Shown here piece after piece: positions 59,176-64,000 of a DNA stretch of 64,000 nt. The notes beneath the pieces were generated by a model that was not told the DNA's origin, did not search any database, and was given only the letters and a program-made list of their open reading frames with translations. The DNA lies in NCBI GenBank assembly GCA_051879195.1, contig JBJELO010000275.1:1-64000 (forward strand), read 5' to 3'. Source of the stretch: TWA4 sp051879195. Its GTDB lineage: Bacteria; Bacillota; Clostridia; Lachnospirales; Lachnospiraceae. A program made the translations under genes and the position numbers. Each line of letters begins with the position of its first letter. The first letter of the stretch is position 1.

Positions 59176-59538
59176 TTACTTTTCCTGACGGAATTCATCG
59201 GTATTGATGAATTTTCCGTCTCTCCAGATTCTTTCCAGGTCATAGAAACGTCTGTCTTCCTGGTAGAATACATGGATTACTACATCGTGATAGTCAAGGA
59301 GAATCCAGCGGGCGCTCTGGTAGCCTTCTACCTGGCGCAGATCATACCCTGCTTTGCCCATTTTTTCCATGACATTATCCGCAATCGCCTGTACCTGATT
59401 GGCATTGTTGCCGGCTGCGATGATAAAGTAGTCTGCGACTACCGACACCTGAGAGATATCAATAACACTGATATCCACAGCGAGCTTTTCATCGAGTGCG
59501 CTGAATGCGGTCTGAACCATATCTCTGCTTGTACTCAT
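59176..59538 (-). CDS. rsfS: Ribosome silencing factor RsfS
   Basis: About 120 aa. AVDISVIDISQVSVVADYFI with AAGNNANQVQAIADNVMEK, YDLRQVEGYQSARWILLDYH and VVIHVFYQEDRRFYDLERIW are the RsfS/YbeB/Iojap hallmarks. It binds L14 and blocks subunit joining in starvation. ATG 59538 follows ACGGAGGTG. Last gene of the leftward rplU-to-rsfS run, 209 bases after yqeK. Confidence 0.94.
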   Translation of the reverse strand: MSTSRDMVQTAFSALDEKLAVDISVIDISQVSVVADYFIIAAGNNANQVQAIADNVMEKMGKAGYDLRQVEGYQSARWILLDYHDVVIHVFYQEDRRFYDLERIWRDGKFINTDEFRQEK

Positions 59539-59688
59539 AGGCACCTCCGTTATTCGTCTGCAGCATTTATCCGGAAAATCCGGAATCATTGCGCTGTTGT
59601 CGTTTTATACAGATACTGTCCGAAGCCAGGCAGTGTTTCCGAGACTGACTCTGACAGTTACCGGATGTTATAGTTTTTGTCTGAAATT

Positions 59689-59720
59689 CCAGCAGCAGTT
59701 CAGAACTGAACTGCTGCTGG
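59689..59720. repeat. Perfect 15-bp palindrome between yqeK and rsfS
   Basis: CCAGCAGCAGTTCAG (59689-59703) and CTGAACTGCTGCTGG (59706-59720) form a nearly loop-free hairpin 28 bases after the yqeK stop. No T-run follows on the minus strand, so it may be a processing or weak termination site. The preceding 59623-59653 resembles 48875-48905. Confidence 0.65.
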
Positions 59721-59747
59721 AGTTGGTATCATCAATAACATAGATGA

Positions 59748-60359
59748 TTATGAAAGCCATTCCGTTTCCGGTCTCCGGCTTCTTACATTGTGATATCGCT
59801 CATAGAATCTGCATGCTTCTTTCGTCTGATTGTCGATGGAAGCACCGGTTTGATCCAGATATTCAAGAATTCCGGTCATGATTTCCACCAGGGCTTCATC
59901 CAGATCGATGAAAGCAAGCCTGCGCATGTGCTCAAGATTGGCCGCTTTACATCTTCGCGGTTCAATATAGTCTGCAATGTAAAGGATCTTCTCAAGCATC
60001 GACATATCAGGACGCCCTGTCGTATGATATTCAATAGCGGACAGGATTTCCGGGTCGCTGATGCCGTACTTATGTGCTGCCATATAACTGCCGTATCGGG
60101 CATGCAGCAATACTTTATTCTTCTCTTCGTCTGCTGTTACTTCCAGTCCCTTTTCCAGACATTTTTCATAGATTACCTGATTATCAAACTGTCTGGCACA
60201 GTCATGAAGCAGACCGGCAAGTTCTGCCCGGTCAAGATCATAACCGTACCGCATGGCCAGTGCAGCTGCCGTATAAGAAACGCTCAATGAATGTTCATAT
60301 CGATCGGGAGTCAGTTTTTTCTTAAGTCTTTTTCGAATCACAGGAATTCTCTCATCCAT
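59748..60359 (-). CDS. yqeK: HD-domain protein YqeK (diadenosine tetraphosphatase)
   Basis: 203 aa. YEHSLSVSYTAAALAMRYGY and LAGLLHDCARQF carry the HD metal site, followed by HARYGSYMAAHKYGISDPEI, LSAIEYHTTGRPDMSMLEKI and LYIADYIEPRRCKAANLEHM, the YqeK signature of a symmetrical Ap4A hydrolase. GTGGAGG precedes the ATG. It follows nadD by 41 bases, as in many Firmicutes. Confidence 0.94.
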   Translation of the reverse strand: MDERIPVIRKRLKKKLTPDRYEHSLSVSYTAAALAMRYGYDLDRAELAGLLHDCARQFDNQVIYEKCLEKGLEVTADEEKNKVLLHARYGSYMAAHKYGISDPEILSAIEYHTTGRPDMSMLEKILYIADYIEPRRCKAANLEHMRRLAFIDLDEALVEIMTGILEYLDQTGASIDNQTKEACRFYERYHNVRSRRPETEWLS

Positions 60360-60400
60360 ATTGGTACCTCCACGGAAATAGATTCTGCAGGTATGCCGAA

Positions 60401-61030
60401 TCAGCGGCCTGCGGACTGATCAGAAGAGCTTACATACAGATTATGCTCTTTGATATAGGCCTCCACGTCATCTGTCACATAATAATGAATGGAAAAGCCA
60501 TCACGCACATTTTTCCGGATCCAGTTGCTGGAAATTGCCACATTGGGCAGATGAAGAAGTCCAATGGAAGCCTGAAATTTCTGTTCCAGATCGTTGATCT
60601 TCTGTTCCATATCTGCCAGAACCAGATTACCCCGGGCAGCGGCCAGAATAGTTGCCCTGGAAAAGATTTCCTGTGGTTCATGCCACTGATCCATATAATC
60701 AAGGGAATCGGCTCCTACAATAAAATAATAGGAAGCTTCCGGATCCTGAGCGCAAAAATGAGCAAGCGTATCAGAAGTATAGGAGTAACAGGGATTCTGT
60801 ATTTCAAAATCCGAAAAAACAAATTCCGGATGAAACCGGATTGCCAGTTTTACCATATCGGCACGGTAAGCAGCATCCAGCACGTCATCTCCTGCCTTAT
60901 GCGGCGGATTGCCGTTGGGCAGAAAAATCACCCGATCCAGATGATATTCTTCATAAGCACGCTGGGCGATCATCAGATGTCCAATATGAATGGGATTGAA
61001 TGTACCTCCCATAATGCCGATTTTTTTCAT
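60401..61030 (-). CDS. nadD: Nicotinate-nucleotide adenylyltransferase
   Basis: 209 aa: IGIMGGTFNPIHIGHLMIAQ with the (H/T)xGH nucleotidyltransferase motif, VIFLPNGNPPHKAGDDVLDA, FIVGADSLDYMDQWHEPQEI and AISSNWIRKNVRDGF (ISSTxIR variant). It makes NaAD from nicotinate mononucleotide in NAD synthesis. Lies between yhbY and yqeK, a conserved Firmicutes order. CAGGAGGCAG precedes the ATG. Confidence 0.96.
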   Translation of the reverse strand: MKKIGIMGGTFNPIHIGHLMIAQRAYEEYHLDRVIFLPNGNPPHKAGDDVLDAAYRADMVKLAIRFHPEFVFSDFEIQNPCYSYTSDTLAHFCAQDPEASYYFIVGADSLDYMDQWHEPQEIFSRATILAAARGNLVLADMEQKINDLEQKFQASIGLLHLPNVAISSNWIRKNVRDGFSIHYYVTDDVEAYIKEHNLYVSSSDQSAGR

Positions 61031-61075
61031 GAACTGCCTCCTGACTCATTTCTGATCGATTGTCTGTCGGTAAAT

Positions 61076-61366
61076 TTACTTTTCAGGTAGATATTTGCTG
61101 TTTTTCTTTGCCTGGCGGAACAGGACGATTTTTTTGCCGATAACCTGTACAACCTGGGAACGGGTACGTCCCGCAAGCATCTCCGCAATATCTCTCGGAT
61201 CATCTACACAGTTCTGAAGAACGCTGATTTTGATCAGCTCTCTTGCTTCCAGCGCTTCATCCACTGCAGCTGTTACTTCGGGTGTCAGGCAGGATTTTCC
61301 AATCTGAAGGACAGGATCCATAGTCATGGCCTGACCTTTTAAATAAGCTCTGTATTTTGTTGTCAT
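61076..61366 (-). CDS. yhbY: YhbY family RNA-binding protein
   Basis: 96 aa CRM-domain protein: YLKGQAMTMDPVLQIGKSCL, TPEVTAAVDEALEARELIKI, then ARGRTRSQVVQVIGKKIVLF-like RSQVVQVIGKKIVLFRQ. It binds pre-50S subunits and aids ribosome assembly. ATG 61366 follows GGAGATTGAT; a longer reading by four residues has no site. It sits between obgE and nadD. Confidence 0.94.
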   Translation of the reverse strand: MTTKYRAYLKGQAMTMDPVLQIGKSCLTPEVTAAVDEALEARELIKISVLQNCVDDPRDIAEMLAGRTRSQVVQVIGKKIVLFRQAKKNSKYLPEK

Positions 61367-61414
61367 ATCAATCTCCATCTTAACTGTTCAGAAGCAGATT
61401 TTCAACAGCTTCCT

Positions 61415-62698
61415 CTATTTATAATAATCAAATTCAAGTTCATAAAGCTGCACGGTGTCGCCGTCCTGAATGCCGAGTTCTTCCAGTTCTTTTAATATAC
61501 CGGTATCTTTCAGGAATCTCTGGAAGAAAGCGAATCCCTTCTCGGAATCCAGATTGGTATAGCCAAGCATCTTTTCAACCCGGGGACCTTCCACGGTGTA
61601 CAGGCCATCTTTCACTTTGCTGACAGTAAAAGGCAGTGTTACATCGTCAGGATAATCCACTTCAAATTCTTTTTCGAAAATAACAGGTTCCGGATCAAGA
61701 TTCTGTAAAATTTCGTAAACATGAGACAGCAGCTCTTTCAGTCCTTTTCCGCTGACTGCAGAAATGGGGAAAACCGGAATTCCCTGAGGTTCGAATATCT
61801 CTTTCAGGCGATTTACAGAGCTGTCATCCACATCATAAATAGCATCAATCTTATTGGCTGCAATGACCTGAGGACGTTCAAGCAGTTTCGGATCGTAGGC
61901 TTCCAGTTCCTGATTAATGGTCCTGATATCCTCAATCGGATCCCGCCCTTCTACTGAAGCGGCATCTACCACATGAATGAATACTTTGGTTCTTTCAATA
62001 TGCTTTAAAAAAGCATGTCCAAGGCCGATACCCTGGGAAGCGCCTTCAATCAGGCCGGGAATATCGGCAATTACAAAGCTGTTTCCCCCTCCCATATCGA
62101 CAACACCCAGTTCCGGATTCAGAGTTGTAAAATGATAATTACCAATCTTCGGTCTTGCATTGCTCACATGGGAAAGCAGGGTGGATTTACCCACATTGGG
62201 AAAGCCGACCAGCCCCACATCCGCAATCACTTTCAGCTCCAGACGAACCCACAGTTCTCTCCCCGGTTTACCCGGCTGTGCATATTTGGGTACCTGCATC
62301 GTTGCCGTGGCATAATGCATATTGCCCTGTCCTCCGCGGCCGCCTTTCAGGATAATCTCTCTTTTGTTGTCACCTGACATATCGGCAATAACCTTGCCTG
62401 TTTCATCATCCTTGATGACCGTTCCCGGAGGAACTTTAATAATAAGATCATCTGCATCCGCTCCATGACAGCGGCGCTTGCCGCCCTCCTGGCCATTTTT
62501 TGCCACGTATTTTCTCACATGCCTGAAATTGGTCAGGGTATTCATACCCTCATCTACAACGAAAATAATGTCGCCGCCCCGGCCGCCGTCTCCACCGTCA
62601 GGACCGCCATTGGGTACATAAAGTTCCCGCCGGAAGCTGACATGTCCATTACCGCCATTGCCGGATTTTATAAATACTCTTGCACTGTCTGCAAACAT
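61415..62698 (-). CDS. obgE: GTPase ObgE/CgtA
   Basis: About 427 aa: Gly-rich Obg fold (1-158, MFADSARVFIKSGNGGNGHV, GGDGGRGGDIIFVVDEGMNT), G domain (about 159-330) with G1 GFPNVGKST, G2/switch HFTTL, G3 DIPGLIEGA and G4 NKID, and a C-terminal OCT domain (about 345-427, FTVSKVKDGLYTVEGPRVEK). It acts in late 50S assembly and stringent control. ATG 62698 follows GAGGAGG. A terminator separates it from rpmA upstream, so it relies on readthrough or its own promoter. Confidence 0.97.
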   Translation of the reverse strand: MFADSARVFIKSGNGGNGHVSFRRELYVPNGGPDGGDGGRGGDIIFVVDEGMNTLTNFRHVRKYVAKNGQEGGKRRCHGADADDLIIKVPPGTVIKDDETGKVIADMSGDNKREIILKGGRGGQGNMHYATATMQVPKYAQPGKPGRELWVRLELKVIADVGLVGFPNVGKSTLLSHVSNARPKIGNYHFTTLNPELGVVDMGGGNSFVIADIPGLIEGASQGIGLGHAFLKHIERTKVFIHVVDAASVEGRDPIEDIRTINQELEAYDPKLLERPQVIAANKIDAIYDVDDSSVNRLKEIFEPQGIPVFPISAVSGKGLKELLSHVYEILQNLDPEPVIFEKEFEVDYPDDVTLPFTVSKVKDGLYTVEGPRVEKMLGYTNLDSEKGFAFFQRFLKDTGILKELEELGIQDGDTVQLYELEFDYYK

Positions 62699-62741
62699 GA
62701 TTAGTCCTCCTCGTTGAACGTTATCACACAAGTTTACAAGA

Positions 62742-62767
62742 TAAAAAGCCGACGCGAAAGCGTCGGC
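62742..62767 (-). terminator. Terminator between rpmA and obgE
   Basis: GCCGACGC-TTTC-GCGTCGGC followed by TTTTTATC on the minus strand (stem 62748-62767). It would end much of the rplU-prp-rpmA transcript and so lower obgE expression relative to the ribosomal proteins. Confidence 0.9.
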
Positions 62768-62832
62768 CCTTCAATCACAAATCAATTTAGAAGCAAAACA
62801 GCTAAAACACTGTGCTCTGTGCCAGAAGTCAA

Positions 62833-63123
62833 TTATTCAGCGATTGCTCTGGGATATACGGAACACTGCTTTTTGTCTCTGCCTTTTCTTTCAAACTTAA
62901 CAACACCGTCTACTTTTGCAAACAGAGTGTCATCACTGCCGATACCAACATTAACACCGGGATGAATCTTGGTACCTCTCTGTCTGTAAAGGATGTTGCC
63001 TGCTTTTACGAACTGACCGTCAGCTCTCTTTGCTCCAAGTCTCTTGGATTCAGAATCTCTACCGTTCTTGGTAGAACCAACACCTTTCTTATGAGCAAAT
63101 AATTGAAGGTTCATATTTAACAT
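62833..63123 (-). CDS. rpmA: 50S ribosomal protein L27
   Basis: 96 aa. MLNMNLQLF precedes AHKKGVGSTKNGRDSESKRL, the mature L27 start. The N-terminal peptide ending in QLF is removed by Prp in Firmicutes before L27 can function near the peptidyl-transferase centre. KFERKGRDKKQCSVYP closes the protein. GGGAGGTG precedes ATG 63123. It follows prp by 3 bases. Confidence 0.97.
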   Translation of the reverse strand: MLNMNLQLFAHKKGVGSTKNGRDSESKRLGAKRADGQFVKAGNILYRQRGTKIHPGVNVGIGSDDTLFAKVDGVVKFERKGRDKKQCSVYPRAIAE

Positions 63124-63126
63124 AGG

Positions 63127-63456
63127 TTACACCTCCCTTGTACGGATTATAATTCTGATATATCTATCCCCGTAGGTATCACGGATGGACTCCAGACCGA
63201 GGATAAATGATTTCAATAATAATTGAGTTTCGGGCGCTTTGTCTGTAACCAGTTTAAATTTCAGATTACCGTCAGACTGTTCAGCAGTGAAACGGTCATC
63301 GGTAAACTTCTCGATACTGTTAATGGTATTAATGGAAAGTGCTGATACTGCAGCACAGATAATATCACGACCGTATCTGTCAAAACCGGCATGTCCCGAG
63401 ATACGGAATCCGAAAATGCGGTCTTCGGAATTCTTATATATTACAGCAGTAATCAA
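63127..63456 (-). CDS. prp: Ribosomal-processing cysteine protease Prp
   Basis: 109 aa: ITAVIYKNSEDRIFGFRISG, HAGFDRYGRDIICAAVSALS (catalytic His and Cys in GHAGF ... DIICAAVS). It cleaves the N-terminal extension of L27, encoded next to it. The only suitable start is a TTG at 63456, two bases after the rplU stop and without a clear Shine-Dalgarno, so translation is probably coupled to rplU. Confidence 0.93.
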   Translation of the reverse strand: MITAVIYKNSEDRIFGFRISGHAGFDRYGRDIICAAVSALSINTINSIEKFTDDRFTAEQSDGNLKFKLVTDKAPETQLLLKSFILGLESIRDTYGDRYIRIIIRTREV

Positions 63457-63458
63457 AA

Positions 63459-63767
63459 TTATTTGTTGATTTTTTCGATCTTAACTTCTGTATAAGCCTG
63501 TCTGTGGCCGTTTTTCTTGTGGTAACCGGATTTTCTCTTGTACTTGTATACAATAACTTTCTTTCCTTTACCTTCGCCCAGAACTGTTGCGGTAACCTTA
63601 GCACCTTCTACTACGGGGCAGCCAACGGTTAACTCGCCGTCACTTACAGCCAGAACCTGATCAAACTCATATGTTTCGCCAGCAGCTACGCCCAGTTTTT
63701 CAATGCGGATCACGTCGCCTTCGCTGACTTTGTACTGTTTACCACCTGTGGCAATAATTGCGTACAT
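63459..63767 (-). CDS. rplU: 50S ribosomal protein L21
   Basis: 102 aa: MYAIIATGGKQYKVSEGDVI, EKLGVAAGETYEFDQVLAVS and YKYKRKSGYHKKNGHRQAYT are diagnostic of L21. AAAGGAGG precedes the ATG. First gene of the leftward operon; its 130-base leader (63768-63900) is in the position of the L21 leader autoregulatory RNA of Firmicutes. Confidence 0.97.
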   Translation of the reverse strand: MYAIIATGGKQYKVSEGDVIRIEKLGVAAGETYEFDQVLAVSDGELTVGCPVVEGAKVTATVLGEGKGKKVIVYKYKRKSGYHKKNGHRQAYTEVKIEKINK

Positions 63768-63900
63768 GTGCTTACCTCCTTTAAATACAAACTCGCCAAC
63801 TTCGGTGTCCGATGCATCTCTGCTCTGAAGAAAACAGCTTAATATTAATTCTGCTTTCTATCTTCAATCGGACTTCAACCTCATTGTGCGGCACACAATG
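63768..63900 (-). promoter_or_regulatory. rplU 5' leader (candidate L21 leader RNA)
   Basis: About 130 transcribed bases before rplU, starting with a hairpin CATTGTG-TGCCG-CACAATG near the 5' end. In low-GC Gram-positives such leaders bind L21 and repress the operon. I have not matched the consensus base by base. Confidence 0.5.
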
Positions 63901-63903
63901 AAT

Positions 63904-63932
63904 ATATTACCACACGGAAATCAGGATGTCAA
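63904..63932 (-). promoter_or_regulatory. Promoter of the rplU-prp-rpmA operon
   Basis: TTGACA (63932-63927), 17-base spacer, TAATAT (63909-63904) on the minus strand. This is a strong sigma-A promoter, as expected for ribosomal protein genes. Confidence 0.87.
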
Positions 63933-64000
63933 CCGGATTTTCAATATTTTTCATCCGATGGGGAAGTTACCCCAGATTGCGGATTTTGAAATCCTTTTCT

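Noticed and set aside
63940..64000. C-terminal end of a gene upstream of rplU at the right edge
   Set aside because: Two minus-strand frames are briefly open but too short to identify; an RNase G-type gene often precedes rplU, but nothing here confirms it.

Overview
The window looks like a chromosomal segment of an anaerobic Clostridia member, probably Lachnospiraceae. Grounds: strong AGGAGG-type ribosome binding sites, a yneA/lexA-type divergent SOS pair with Gram-positive LexA boxes, an L27 with a cleavable N-terminus beside its protease Prp, a DUF6323/DUF6179 pair, an RpiR-GH1-HAD sugar operon, and an rplU-prp-rpmA-obgE-yhbY-nadD-yqeK-rsfS core operon. No rRNA, tRNA or CRISPR array was seen.

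Layout. (1) 1-5.8 kb: one minus-strand operon of redox genes (two aldo/keto reductases, a flavodoxin, a lipid-anchored flavodoxin/cyclophilin-like fusion, a flavin reductase-like protein, a carboxymuconolactone decarboxylase-like protein and small exported proteins), with a recognisable promoter at 5734-5762 and a bidirectional terminator at 5861-5906. (2) 6.3-22.2 kb: a visibly GC-richer, all-minus-strand accessory tract. Its left half is an AraC regulator, two exporter-fold ABC proteins and an ECF-type transporter (S component, EcfT, ATPase), which I read as a metallophore or small-molecule uptake set. Its right half is a dense set of small enzymes: a thioesterase, four methyltransferases (one in a broken locus), two ATC-hydrolase-family proteins, two paralogous four-helix membrane proteins, an MBL hydrolase, and remnants of an alpha/beta hydrolase and a ketopantoate reductase-like protein. 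At least seven loci here are damaged by single-base frameshifts, an in-frame TGA or internal deletions, while genes outside the tract are almost all intact. Both halves start at promoters carrying GTTAGC-type palindromes, but no TetR-type gene is present.

(3) 22.3-35.3 kb: mixed genes. A metallophosphoesterase is coupled to a large unrecognised protein; then come a voltage-gated-like K+ channel, a QueT transporter, GH36 alpha-galactosidase, a Gfo/Idh/MocA oxidoreductase, YitT with a structured leader, PspC, a 5'-truncated AIM24 protein, a URO-D family protein and small hypotheticals. (4) 35.6-50 kb: MATE pump; HAD phosphatase, GH1 phospho-beta-glucosidase and RpiR regulator; TauE permease; an RsmH with a low-complexity N-terminal tail; thiamin salvage (ThiE-ThiD fusion, ThiM) interleaved with DUF6179/DUF6323; an N-acetylhexosamine-kinase-like protein; an AraC regulator. 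Two independent 17-bp tandem repeat arrays lie at 46.01-46.10 and 50.01-50.11 kb.

(5) 50-64 kb: DUF819 permease, orphan DnaK, TtcA, a Xer recombinase, a GNAT/DUF2156 pair, the divergent LysM (yneA-like)/lexA SOS pair with five LexA-like boxes, a long structured inverted repeat between lexA and rsfS, and the ribosome/NAD housekeeping operon transcribed leftwards from a strong promoter near 63.9 kb.

All function calls rest on motif reading and remembered family features; no similarity search was run.
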